A DNA stretch of 64,000 nt from Synergistaceae bacterium. Its GTDB lineage: Bacteria > Synergistota > Synergistia > Synergistales > Synergistaceae. Shown piece by piece: positions 16,540-24,699 of this stretch; positions within the stretch are counted from its first letter, which is position 1; every line of letters starts with the position of its first letter. The DNA is taken from assembly GCA_030533085.1 (NCBI GenBank), contig JAUNJZ010000003.1, positions 44,423 to 108,422 of the forward strand, read 5' to 3'. The position numbers and the translations under genes are program-made. Below the pieces are notes generated by a model. It searched no databases, was not told where the DNA came from, and worked only from the letters and a program-made list of their open reading frames with translations.

Positions 16540-17226
16540 GCTTTTGAAATAACTTTGCAGAGCCTCCCTGTCGGGAATGATGAAGCGCCCCGCGCGGAAG
16601 AGCACCAGCCCTTCCTCCGCGAGCAGCCGCAGCTGGCGCGATACGCTCTCGCGCTGTGCGCCGAGCATATCGGCGAGATAAGTCACGCTGAGGTCGAAGG
16701 CTATTTCCGTCCCCTCCGGCGAGGGGACTCCGTAGTCGCGCGAGAGCTTCCAGAGCTTCGCGGCAATCTTCTTGTCGCAGCGCAGAGAGCCGACGGTGTT
16801 TTTTATCTGGCGGTAGAGCCGCCGTATCTTGATGGACATCGAATCCATCACGGCCATTGAAAGAGCGAAGTCGGAGGACATAGCCGCAAGCATACGCTCG
16901 ACGGGGAAACAGAGCAGCGTCGCGCCGCGCAGAGCCTCGCAGCTCTCGGAGGCAGGCAGCCCGTTCAGAACGGCCTCATTGAGAGCCTTGCCCGCGCCGT
17001 ATACGAAGATCACCTTGCGTTCGCCGCCGTCCCCCAGCTTATAGATGGCGGCCATGCCGTCGACGACGATATAGAGCGTCTTCACCGCGTCACGCTCATG
17101 AAAGATATGTTCGCCCCTCTTCACCCGCTTCAGCGAGGCGCAGGAGGCGAGAGAGGCCAGAGTCTCCTGCGATGCCGGAGCCAGTATTTCCGCCAGGGCG
17201 AATGCCTCTTTTAAGTTCAATCCCAT
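16534..17226 (-). CDS. Crp/Fnr-family transcriptional regulator, probable activator of FNT-asrABC
   Basis: 231-residue frame, 230 from ATG 17226 (GGGGAGG just upstream). The N-terminal cyclic-nucleotide-binding-type β-barrel (VKRGEHIFHERDAVKTLYIV) is followed by the dimerisation helix and a winged helix-turn-helix (VTYLADMLGAQRESVSRQLR). It lacks the Cys cluster of FNR and a clear cAMP phosphate-binding motif, so the signal is unknown; sulfite, redox or a haem ligand are possibilities. The recognition helix R-E-x-x-S-R keeps the Arg/Glu/Arg that read GTGA in CRP, fitting the GTGA-N6-TCAC palindrome at its own 3' end. It lies directly upstream of the sulfite reductase operon on the same strand. 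Confidence 0.88.
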   Translation of the reverse strand: MGLNLKEAFALAEILAPASQETLASLASCASLKRVKRGEHIFHERDAVKTLYIVVDGMAAIYKLGDGGERKVIFVYGAGKALNEAVLNGLPASESCEALRGATLLCFPVERMLAAMSSDFALSMAVMDSMSIKIRRLYRQIKNTVGSLRCDKKIAAKLWKLSRDYGVPSPEGTEIAFDLSVTYLADMLGAQRESVSRQLRLLAEEGLVLFRAGRFIIPDREALQSYFKSP

Positions 17227-17272
17227 CAAACCTCCCCGCCGCGAGGCCGCGAAAAAGTCTCCATCTGCGTTA

Positions 17273-17306
17273 ATTATAGACGAAGGGCGCGGATTTTGCG
17301 AAAATC
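17273..17306 (-). promoter_or_regulatory. Promoter of the Crp/Fnr gene with inverted repeat
   Basis: Minus-strand TATAAT (17278-17273) with a -35-like TTCGCA (17302-17297) at 18 bases. The -35 box overlaps the inverted repeat GATTTT-GCG-AAAATC (17292-17306), a possible operator. Confidence 0.5.
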
Positions 17307-17395
17307 GCCGATCCTGAACGCCAACAGAGGCAAAATGTGCGATAATATCATGCGGCAGAGCGTTTTACATTATCGCCGCAAAGGTGGGCTTTCGC

Positions 17396-17965
17396 ATGAA
17401 AATAAAATACAGGCCGCTCGCGCGGGAGGATTATCCTCAGCTGACGGCTCTGACTTCCAGATACGTCAACGCCGAGCGGGAATATCAGGATTATATGAAA
17501 AGCCTCTGCGACTCCCTCGGCTGCGAGTCGGCCGGAATCGGCGGCTTCGACGCTGACGGAGTTCTCGTCGGCGCGGCGCTTGTGGAAAAGGGTATGCATC
17601 TCACAGGGGGCCGGGAGGATTTTTTCGCGGAGATAAGGGCAGACATAGGCGAAGAGGAGATATGGAGCGGCGGGATCATCGTCGTCGAAGAAAAGTATCA
17701 GAACAAAAAGGTCGGCGCGGCTCTGCTTATACATCTGCTGTCGCATTTTGAGGATATCGGAGCGAAGCATCTGCTGCTGGAGATATGGGTTCGCCCCGAC
17801 GGCTATGCCCCGTCTGAATCGCAGCTCTATATCGCGCGTTCCTTCACGGAGTACGGCACGGTGGACAACTTTTACGCCGAGGCTCCGGGACTGGAAGATC
17901 ACGTCTGCGAAGTCTGCGGACATCCCTGTAAATGCAAGGCGAAAATCGCCGTCCTTCATGTATAG
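17396..17965 (+). CDS. GNAT-fold acetyltransferase with C-terminal Cys-rich tail (paralogue 1)
   Basis: 189 residues. The N-terminus (KYRPLAREDYPQLTALT) and the central GGIIVVEEKYQNKKVGAALL look like a GNAT N-acetyltransferase, the latter being the acetyl-CoA-binding β4-α3 region (Q/RxxGxG/A variant KKVGAAL). Distinctive shared features follow: GGREDFF, HLLLEIWVRPDGY and the tail CEVCGHPCKCKAKIAVLHV, with Cys spaced C-x2-C-x3-C-x-C, suggestive of a metal site. ATG 17396 has AAAGGTGG eight bases upstream; the frame is open four codons further to a GTG. It is followed after 6 bases by a paralogue, and a third copy lies at 21.4 kb. Substrate unknown. Confidence 0.7.
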   Translation: MKIKYRPLAREDYPQLTALTSRYVNAEREYQDYMKSLCDSLGCESAGIGGFDADGVLVGAALVEKGMHLTGGREDFFAEIRADIGEEEIWSGGIIVVEEKYQNKKVGAALLIHLLSHFEDIGAKHLLLEIWVRPDGYAPSESQLYIARSFTEYGTVDNFYAEAPGLEDHVCEVCGHPCKCKAKIAVLHV

Positions 17966-17971
17966 CGGCTC

Positions 17972-18529
17972 ATGAAATTATCATACCGTCTCGCCGAAAA
18001 AAGCGATTACGAAAAGGTGCTGCCGCTGGCGGAGAAAGAGCTGAACTCAGGGCTGAGCTATGAGGAATATATGCGGGCGATATTCGACGGCTTGGGAGAA
18101 AGCGCTTTCGGCATCATCGCCTGTCATGGGGAAGAGCTAGCTGGCTTCGCCTTCCTTGAAAAGGGGATGTCGCTCACCGGAGGGCGCGAGGATTTCTTCA
18201 ATGAGATAAAAAAAGATATAGGCGAAGAGGAGATATGGACGGGGGCGGCCTATGCCGTTACGGATAAATACATGAACTGCAAGGTCGGCTCCGCCCTCTA
18301 CATCTACGCCCTTTCGCAGCTGGAAGATATAGGCGCGAAGCATCTGCTGCTGGAGATATGGGTTCGCCCGGACGGCTACATGCCATCAAACGCAAATCTC
18401 GCTACGGCCGGTCGCTATACGGAATACGGAATAGTTGAAAATTTCTACGCCGGCGCGGAGGGCTACATCTGCCCCGTCTGCGGCGCGCGCTGTAAATGCT
18501 CCGCAAAAATCGCCGTCGTGCATATATGA
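17972..18529 (+). CDS. GNAT-fold acetyltransferase with C-terminal Cys-rich tail (paralogue 2)
   Basis: 185 residues, clearly a duplicate of the preceding gene: the shared blocks are LTGGREDFF, DIGEEEIW, DIGAKHLLLEIWVRPDGY, YTEYGIVENFYA and the tail CPVCGARCKCSAKIAVVHI with the same C-x2-C-x3-C-x-C spacing. The acetyl-CoA-loop region reads NCKVGSALYIYAL. The gap of six bases to its neighbour implies co-transcription. Function beyond the GNAT fold is not recognisable. Confidence 0.7.
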   Translation: MKLSYRLAEKSDYEKVLPLAEKELNSGLSYEEYMRAIFDGLGESAFGIIACHGEELAGFAFLEKGMSLTGGREDFFNEIKKDIGEEEIWTGAAYAVTDKYMNCKVGSALYIYALSQLEDIGAKHLLLEIWVRPDGYMPSNANLATAGRYTEYGIVENFYAGAEGYICPVCGARCKCSAKIAVVHI

Positions 18530-18562
18530 TAGCCGCTGCCGAAAAATCACTGCCAATCGAAA

Positions 18563-18593
18563 AGGCGGCGGAGGGATATTTCTTCCGCCGCCT
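18563..18593. terminator. Bidirectional terminator between convergent genes
   Basis: A 10-bp stem AGGCGGCGGA / TCCGCCGCCT with an 11-base loop lies between GNAT paralogue 2 and the lipoprotein gene. On the minus strand it is followed by TTTTCG just after the lipoprotein stop; on the plus strand by CGTTCTC. Confidence 0.65.
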
Positions 18594-18601
18594 CGTTCTC
18601 G

Positions 18602-21154
18602 CTACCAGTTAAAGGGATAGTTGTCTCTGTTGTCGCCGCCGAGGTCGATATAAGCGCCCTGTATCTTAGCGCGGAGATCCTTGTCATACCAGCCTTTTAC
18701 ATAATATTTCAGCTGGCGGCTGCCGAAGGAGCGCGGGTTTATCTGGTCGGAATGATAGTCGTATCCGCCGTCGTCCGATATCGATATCCAGCACCATATT
18801 CTGCCGTCGCTGCCTGTATCGTACAGCCGCGTCCACCACTCTGTGATTTCAAAGATTTCGCCTTCCTGGTTCGTCTCTTCGCTTATATAGGCGCTGCGGC
18901 AAATATCGGCGTCAACGGCCGTGCTAAGCGAATAGCGCCAGAAGCCGCGCTCGGAATCCTTGTCTATATTCGTCCAGTTGGCAAGCATCTTCTCCATTGT
19001 CTTGAAGAAGTCGTACCTCTCCTTGAAGACGCGCATCTCGCCGGCGAGCGCCGTAATGCGGTCTGTGTAGGCGGTGACTTCGTCGATATCGGAACAGATG
19101 TAGTCGAGGTCGGCCAGCAGTTCATCCTTTATCGCGTTGTATTTGGCCGCGAATTGATCCTTCAGCTGCTCTCCGTTTCTCAGGTCGTTTGCCGGTATGT
19201 CGGCTATGACGTTGGCGTATGAGGTGAGTCCGAGGAATTCGCGCGTCATCGTGCGCACCGCGACGAATACCTTTGGGTCCACGTTGATTCTGGTCAGCGC
19301 CTCTTCTCCGCCGTTTATCTGCGCGAAGCCGAGCATGTAGGCTTCAAGCTCGACGGGCTGGAAGTCGCTCTGCTTGCTCCTGTTTATGTAATCGTTCATC
19401 TTGGCAAGCACTTCGTCGATAAGGTTGTCCGAAGAGCCGGCACTTACGACGGCGGCGTCATCCGCGTTGTCGCTCCACGCGCCGGAGGCGGTCAGGTACA
19501 TCGTTTTCACAGATGCGGAGCCGCTGCCTGAGTCGGCGGGGCTGTTTCCATATTCATGATACTGCACGGTATATTCGCAGCCTTCGCTCACATCCTTGAA
19601 CTTCTCTGAAAAGTCGGCAGAGGCGGCGGCGCCGAAGCCGTGGCCGGAGACGGCGGCCTTTATCGCGCTGGTCTGCTCTGAGGAGGTCGTCTTGATCGAG
19701 ACGTAGGCGACGCACTTCGCGCCGTATCTCGCGCCGGCGACGAAGTAATCGCCGAATCTCTCGCGGAAGGCCTCTCCGCCGTTATTGTCCAGATACTTCT
19801 GCGCGGCGTCAGTCAGTTCATACTCGTCGATGTCGAGCATACGGTAGCCGGTCTCGCGGTATTCGTAGCGCAGCGCAAGCGTGGTGTTTGTGGCGCTGTA
19901 TTTCGTGCTCTGAGCGTAGCTGCCCGACGCTTCGATGCCGGCGTCCGCCGTTCCGTAGGAAGCCTCCACAGAGACGTCCATCTCCTGCTCATGCTCTTCC
20001 TTGGTGCTGATGAACTTCGTCGTTTCGATTGTCTCACGCGCCATGCCGCTTCCGTCCGGCAGCGTAAATGTTTTTATTGCCCGTATCCTGTCGGCAGGCA
20101 GCCCTGACGGGGCGGTGAAGCCGTAGCCGAAGGCGTGATTGTCGCTGTTCCAGCTTATGCCGGTTATGTATGGGTCAAGGCGCGCCTTTCTCGCGGCGGC
20201 CAGCGCTGAGGCTCCGTTGGAGGCATTTGCCGCCGCCGTTTCGTCGCCGGTCGGGTCGATGTAGCCCGCGTCGCGGTAATGGGCGCTGTTCACCAGCGAC
20301 AGCGCCGCAGCCCATTTGTCCGCGATGTCGGAGCAGAAGGCTATCGGACGTCCGTATTCGTCGTATTGCGCGGCGTTATGCGGGTCTGCAAGCACCGAGC
20401 GCAGGTAAACGATATCCCGCATCGTATAGATGAAGCTGCCGCCGGCAGAGTCGCGGAAGCGAACGAGATGCCCGTAGTTGCCGGGGTCGCCCTTTTCCTC
20501 ATATACGGCCGCGGCGAAGGCGTAGGTCTTTGTATCGGTAAAGTCGGCGTTCGCGACCTGGATGATATAGTCGCCGTCTGCAGGAGCCGTCATCGTGTAG
20601 GTAATTATGCCAAGATTTTCCTCCGTGCTGATCGAAAGCTCCGTCTCGATCTCTTCTCCGTCGGGGCCAAAAACTGTCACGTCCGGGATAAAGTTCAAAG
20701 CGCGGCCGCCCTTTATGTCATAGAAAGCTCCGGAGTAGAGCAGGCCGGCTTTAAGCGTAGCGCGATATCTGACGCGCATGCCTGCGCCGGCTTCCGCCGC
20801 CAGCGCCTCCGCCGCGTCGCTGCCGCTACTCGCAGACGCCGCCCCTCTGATAACGCCGCGCACCGTGCCGGGCATAGGCGATTCGGCGGACAGCAGCGCC
20901 GACGCGGAGGCCGCTTCGCCATCCGCGAGCGGCGTCAGATTGACCTGGTCTATAGTCGTGCGCGCGGGATCTTCGGGGCAGGCGTCGTAGACATCCGCCA
21001 TTCCGTCGCCGTCCGTATCGAAAGAAAGCCGCGTTGAAGCCTTCGTTTCGCCCCCTCCTGAAGAACCGCCGCTGCATCCTCCGCTTACCGCGATTACCGC
21101 GAAGACAAAAAGACAGAGAATGAGAAGTTCTACATTCAACTTTTGTTTTTTCAC
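18602..21154 (-). CDS. Large lipoprotein with TSP3-like calcium motif and MACPF-like domain
   Basis: 850 residues from GTG 21154 (GAGGGGG seven bases upstream). A lipoprotein signal peptide ends in VSGGC with Cys27, so the protein should be lipid-anchored, probably at the outer membrane. DTDGDGMADVYDACPEDP (about 45-62) is a thrombospondin type-3-like calcium loop. A β-sandwich region (to about 235) with DGDYIIQVANADF resembles pre-peptidase C-terminal domains. About 375-560 matches the layout of MACPF/SNTX-type pore-forming domains: FISTKEEHEQEMDVSVEASY, YELTDAAQKYLDNNGGEAF, FGDYFVAGARYGAKCVAYVS and alternating small-residue strands. The last 250 residues are helical, then Trp-rich. The MACPF call rests on pattern recognition. 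The gene lies between GNAT paralogues and converges on two of them. Confidence 0.6.
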   Translation of the reverse strand: MKKQKLNVELLILCLFVFAVIAVSGGCSGGSSGGGETKASTRLSFDTDGDGMADVYDACPEDPARTTIDQVNLTPLADGEAASASALLSAESPMPGTVRGVIRGAASASSGSDAAEALAAEAGAGMRVRYRATLKAGLLYSGAFYDIKGGRALNFIPDVTVFGPDGEEIETELSISTEENLGIITYTMTAPADGDYIIQVANADFTDTKTYAFAAAVYEEKGDPGNYGHLVRFRDSAGGSFIYTMRDIVYLRSVLADPHNAAQYDEYGRPIAFCSDIADKWAAALSLVNSAHYRDAGYIDPTGDETAAANASNGASALAAARKARLDPYITGISWNSDNHAFGYGFTAPSGLPADRIRAIKTFTLPDGSGMARETIETTKFISTKEEHEQEMDVSVEASYGTADAGIEASGSYAQSTKYSATNTTLALRYEYRETGYRMLDIDEYELTDAAQKYLDNNGGEAFRERFGDYFVAGARYGAKCVAYVSIKTTSSEQTSAIKAAVSGHGFGAAASADFSEKFKDVSEGCEYTVQYHEYGNSPADSGSGSASVKTMYLTASGAWSDNADDAAVVSAGSSDNLIDEVLAKMNDYINRSKQSDFQPVELEAYMLGFAQINGGEEALTRINVDPKVFVAVRTMTREFLGLTSYANVIADIPANDLRNGEQLKDQFAAKYNAIKDELLADLDYICSDIDEVTAYTDRITALAGEMRVFKERYDFFKTMEKMLANWTNIDKDSERGFWRYSLSTAVDADICRSAYISEETNQEGEIFEITEWWTRLYDTGSDGRIWCWISISDDGGYDYHSDQINPRSFGSRQLKYYVKGWYDKDLRAKIQGAYIDLGGDNRDNYPFNW

Positions 21155-21237
21155 GCTGAATCCCCCTCTTTGCTGTTGAGAGCCGTAAGAAGACGCGCCT
21201 CCGCGACAGAGGAGCTCTCTGCGCTCTCATTATTCAG

Positions 21238-21273
21238 AGTATATCAGGGCGGGTACAACAAAAGTACAACAAA
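21238..21273 (-). promoter_or_regulatory. Promoter of the lipoprotein gene with two tandem 11-bp direct repeats
   Basis: Minus-strand TATACT (21243-21238) is preceded by two copies of GTACAACAAA (plus strand 21253-21262 and 21264-21273), spaced exactly 11 bases, one helical turn. The repeats occupy the -20 to -50 region. The leader that follows (about 75 bases) is closed by GAGAGC/GCTCTC pairing. A repressor or activator binding on one face of the helix is a reasonable guess. Confidence 0.4.
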
Positions 21274-21356
21274 TATTCCCCCAAAAACGAGCGGTTCACG
21301 CTGCTGATAGGGGCTATAGACCTATCTTTATAAATTTTATAAAAGAGAGCCGCCCT

Positions 21357-21926
21357 TCAGATGTGCATTACCGCGATTTTCGCCGCGCAATGGCAATCCT
21401 CGCCGCAGACGGAGCAGATATGCCCTTCGGCCTCCGGCGCTTCGGCGTAATAGTTGGGTATGTCGCCGTAGTCTGTAAATGAAGGGGCGTAATGGATGCA
21501 GTTGAAGCCCGGCATATAGCCGTCGGGCCTTATCCATATTTCAACGAGGATGTGACGGATGTTTTGTTCCCTTAAAATCTCGAAGGCGCATTCGTGGAGC
21601 TTTTTGGAAATTTTCAGCCCGCGGTATCGGGGGTCTACCGCCACTATCGAACAGCTGTATATCCCGGCTCCGTTCAGCTCTTTGTTTATCTCTTCGATAA
21701 AATCCGTGCGCCCGCCGCTCAGATGAATACCGCTGATAAAATACATCACGCCGGCGATATGGCCGTCGGCCTCTGCGACGACCCCCTCAGTTCCATTTCC
21801 GAGGCTCTCCGTCATCGCCTTTATATAGTCGTAGAAGGCGGCGTCCGTATCGTTGATCGACTTTTGGGCTATAACGACGGCCTCCGGAAAATCCTCCGCG
21901 CGCATTTTTCTGCAAGATACATTCAT
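21357..21926 (-). CDS. GNAT-fold acetyltransferase with C-terminal Cys-rich tail (paralogue 3)
   Basis: 189 residues, the third member of the family: LSGGRTDFIEEI, SIVAVDPRYRGLKISKKL (acetyl-CoA region), HILVEIWIRPDGYMPG, FTDYGDIPNYYAEAP, and the tail CSVCGEDCHCAAKIAVMHI with the same C-x2-C-x3-C-x-C spacing. It starts three bases after the stop of the PP2C/RsbW gene, so it is the third gene of the STAS - phosphatase - GNAT transcript. That links this family to a partner-switching regulator. It is more divergent than copies 1 and 2 are from each other. Confidence 0.7.
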   Translation of the reverse strand: MNVSCRKMRAEDFPEAVVIAQKSINDTDAAFYDYIKAMTESLGNGTEGVVAEADGHIAGVMYFISGIHLSGGRTDFIEEINKELNGAGIYSCSIVAVDPRYRGLKISKKLHECAFEILREQNIRHILVEIWIRPDGYMPGFNCIHYAPSFTDYGDIPNYYAEAPEAEGHICSVCGEDCHCAAKIAVMHI

Positions 21927-21929
21927 TGT

Positions 21930-24191
21930 TTATTCATCCTTTTCGGCCGGCTCTTTTTCTCCGCCGGCAAACTTTTTCTCGATGCTGATGATATTCCTGC
22001 CGCCGCGATGCTCGTAGACTACGCTGTCCATCGTCTTTTTGACGAGGAATATCCCCAGCCCGCCGATCTCGCGCTCATCACAGCCAAGGCTGACGTCCGG
22101 CTCTTTGCTTTGCAGCGGGTCGTAGGGCGAGCCGTCGTCAGATATGCGCACGAAGGCCGCTCCCTCCCTCACGCCGCAGCTTATCGCGGCCTCGGAGGCT
22201 CCGCTGTATCTGACTATATTGGAGAATATCTCGTCTATCGCGATATTTATCTCCATCAGCCTCCGCGTAGGGCAGCCAAGCTCCGAAAGAGTCTCTTCCA
22301 CAAAGCCGACGACTCTGTCGTAGCTGTCCATCACCGCCGGGACGGAGAGCTCTTTTTCAGGGCGGATCAGCATACGCAGCGCGAGCAGCGTCACGTCGTC
22401 GAACTGCGGCTCTTCCCTCGTGAATTGCCGAAGTCCCTGCTTTACAGCTTCCGTCAGAGCCTCCGGCCTTCTGTCGGCGCATTCATCAAGCGCCCTTTTC
22501 AGCCGCTCCTCTCCGTAGGCTTCCTCTTTGCCGTCTATCGCCTCCGTAACGCCGTCCGTATATAGGAATATGGCGTCTCCTTTATCCAGCCTGATTTCAA
22601 ATTCCCTGTATTTCATACCCTCCATGCCTCCGAGCACAAGCCCGGAGCTTCCGTTAAGATACTCGAAGTCCCCCTCCGCGCGCGCCAGCAGCGGGGGGTT
22701 GTGACCGGCGTTGGCGAAGCGCAGGCGGCCGCTGCTTATTTCCAGTATTCCCAGCCATACTGTGACGAACATCTCCATCTCGTTGCCCTCGCAGAGCCTT
22801 TCGTTCGCCTCGGCGAGTATCTTCGCGGGCGACCGTTCGGAGGCGGCAAGGTCGTTTATCAGCGTCTTGCATTTCATCATGAAAAGAGCCGCCGGTATCC
22901 CCTTTCCGGAAACGTCGGCGACGACGAATACCAGACGTCCCCCCTCCGCGAAGAAAAAGTCGTAGAAGTCGCCGCCGACCTCTTTCGCCGTGAACATTTC
23001 CGCCCCTATTTCAAAATCCGCCCCGTTGCGCGCAAGCCGTCCGGAATCAGGCAGCGCGGAATGCTGTATGGCCTTAGCCACCTGCAATTCCGCGTCTATC
23101 CTGCCTTTGGCCTCCGCGATGGCGCGCTTCAGCGCGCCGACCATAGTATTTATGCCGCAGGAGAGCGAGATAAATTCTTTATTCGTCATCACCTGGACGA
23201 GCGCGTCGAGGTCTCCGCCCGTTATGCTCGCCAGCGACGCGTTTATGTCGTTTATCCCCTTTATGACGACCTCCTGAACCAGCTTTGAGATAAGGATAAA
23301 TATTGCTATAAAGATAAACAGCAGGCACATCGTAAGAGCCATCATGCGCGTCTGGCGGCCGGCGTATATTTCCGACTCCGGCAGGAAGCCGATGATGTAC
23401 ATATCGTCGTAAGGCTCTGATATGCAGAGCTGGCGCGTTCCGTTTATCACCGCGTCAAAGAAGTTCCGCGATGTCCCCTCGTTCTCTGTGATGTCTATAT
23501 CGGAGAGCTTTCTTCCCACATATATCGGCGGCTCGCAGGCTATCACGACCCCATCTCTGGCAAGCAGTATGCCGCCCGCCAGTCCGATGCGGAATTTGAC
23601 GGCAGTGACGGAGATATCGGCCATCTCCATCGCTTGCAGCAGACGTCTTGGGCTGTAGCCTATCTGCACCAGCCCTTTTGTCCCCCTGGCGGCGACGCCC
23701 GCGTACTGCGTCTCTATGCTGGAATCGAAGCCTATCGCGCGCGGCTCCTGAACTATCTCTTTAGCGGGGTCGCGAAGTATCTCCAGAAATTCGGCCGACT
23801 GTTCGTTGGAGCTCATATCGTAGCCGATATATTTTGGAACGGAGGATGAGACGATGATCCCATTCTCGTCTATAATATCCAGCTCGTCCACATTGAGGAC
23901 GTGCAAAAGTCTTTGCAGCTCCGCCGTGTCCGCGCTGCCGCCCTTTCCCTCCAGGATCTCGGCGAAGCTGCGGGCCTTGGCGGCGGCGTCCGCGCGGTTT
24001 TGAACTTTTATCGTGAGCAGGCGGTTGGCGTTGCTGACGACCTCGGCCTTAGCGTCGTCGATGCGAAGCTGTATCTCTTTTCTGGCGCTCTTCTCCGCCT
24101 CCTTCGTCTGTAGAAAAAAGGTTATGCCCCACGTAGCGGCAAAAGCGGCCAGAACGAAGAGAAAGAGCCGCTTTTGGAATATCCGCTTCAT
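21930..24191 (-). CDS. Membrane sensor PP2C (RsbU/SpoIIE) phosphatase fused to RsbW-like anti-sigma kinase
   Basis: About 753 residues. Layout: TM1 (5-22), a periplasmic Cache-like sensor domain (about 25-280, with LDIIDENGIIVSSSVPKYIG), TM2 (282-305), a HAMP-like linker, PP2C phosphatase (about 385-600: AEMFTAKEVGGDFYDFF, VVADVSGKGIPAALFM, FANAGHNPPLL, LYTDGVTEA, DDVTLLAL) and a GHKL ATPase (about 620-740: EINIAIDEIFSNIVRYS, VRISDDGSPYDP, GGLGIFLVKKTMD). Phosphatase and kinase for the same STAS antagonist in one chain is a compact partner-switch. ATG 24191 has GAGAGGG eight bases upstream; a TTG seven codons earlier is less likely. It follows the STAS gene directly. Confidence 0.9.
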   Translation of the reverse strand: MKRIFQKRLFLFVLAAFAATWGITFFLQTKEAEKSARKEIQLRIDDAKAEVVSNANRLLTIKVQNRADAAAKARSFAEILEGKGGSADTAELQRLLHVLNVDELDIIDENGIIVSSSVPKYIGYDMSSNEQSAEFLEILRDPAKEIVQEPRAIGFDSSIETQYAGVAARGTKGLVQIGYSPRRLLQAMEMADISVTAVKFRIGLAGGILLARDGVVIACEPPIYVGRKLSDIDITENEGTSRNFFDAVINGTRQLCISEPYDDMYIIGFLPESEIYAGRQTRMMALTMCLLFIFIAIFILISKLVQEVVIKGINDINASLASITGGDLDALVQVMTNKEFISLSCGINTMVGALKRAIAEAKGRIDAELQVAKAIQHSALPDSGRLARNGADFEIGAEMFTAKEVGGDFYDFFFAEGGRLVFVVADVSGKGIPAALFMMKCKTLINDLAASERSPAKILAEANERLCEGNEMEMFVTVWLGILEISSGRLRFANAGHNPPLLARAEGDFEYLNGSSGLVLGGMEGMKYREFEIRLDKGDAIFLYTDGVTEAIDGKEEAYGEERLKRALDECADRRPEALTEAVKQGLRQFTREEPQFDDVTLLALRMLIRPEKELSVPAVMDSYDRVVGFVEETLSELGCPTRRLMEINIAIDEIFSNIVRYSGASEAAISCGVREGAAFVRISDDGSPYDPLQSKEPDVSLGCDEREIGGLGIFLVKKTMDSVVYEHRGGRNIISIEKKFAGGEKEPAEKDE

Positions 24192-24204
24192 GTCGGCGGC
24201 CCTC

Positions 24205-24504
24205 TCAGACAATGTTCAGTATCTCGCTGAAGCCGGTCAGGTCAAAGAGGTTTTTTATAACATCGTTCACATTCGCGACGGTGAGAAGGCCGCCGACGGC
24301 CCTTAATCTCTTGTGCGACATGAGAACGATTCTCAGCCCCGCGGAGGAAAGATATTCAAGCCCCTCGAAGTCAAAGGTAACGTCTGTCTCCGTTTTAAGC
24401 AGCTGCGCCAGCTCCCTTTCCAGCTTCGGCGCAGTCGAGGTGTCCAGACGCCCCTCAAAGCTTATAGTCAGCCTGCCATTTTCAGTGGTGGTGGTAAGAT
24501 TCAT
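24205..24504 (-). CDS. STAS-domain anti-sigma factor antagonist (RsbV/SpoIIAA-like)
   Basis: 99 residues, a complete single STAS domain: LTISFEGRLDTSTAPKLERE, VTFDFEGLEYLSSAGLRIVL with the phosphorylatable Ser in YLSSAGL, and ILNIV at the end. In partner-switching the unphosphorylated form binds and sequesters the RsbW-type kinase. ATG 24504 is preferred over GTG 24513 because GGAAGGGG is then ten bases away. The stop lies 13 bases before the phosphatase/kinase start, so the two proteins are made together. No sigma factor is seen nearby; the output may be a distant target or non-transcriptional. Confidence 0.88.
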   Translation of the reverse strand: MNLTTTTENGRLTISFEGRLDTSTAPKLERELAQLLKTETDVTFDFEGLEYLSSAGLRIVLMSHKRLRAVGGLLTVANVNDVIKNLFDLTGFSEILNIV

Positions 24505-24699
24505 TTGCCGCACGCCCCTTCCCGCGTATTTTCCAATATTTTACACTATAGGGCGCGGAACGCGCGAGAAGGATCGCAAAGCGTCCCAGGGCAACAGCAT
24601 TTACTTTTTGCGCGCCTTTAAAGCCTCCCTCTCTGAGGCGGCCAGCAAGCCGAAAATCAAAGTCAGCGGCAACATAGCTTTTTTATTATACGCCACTTT

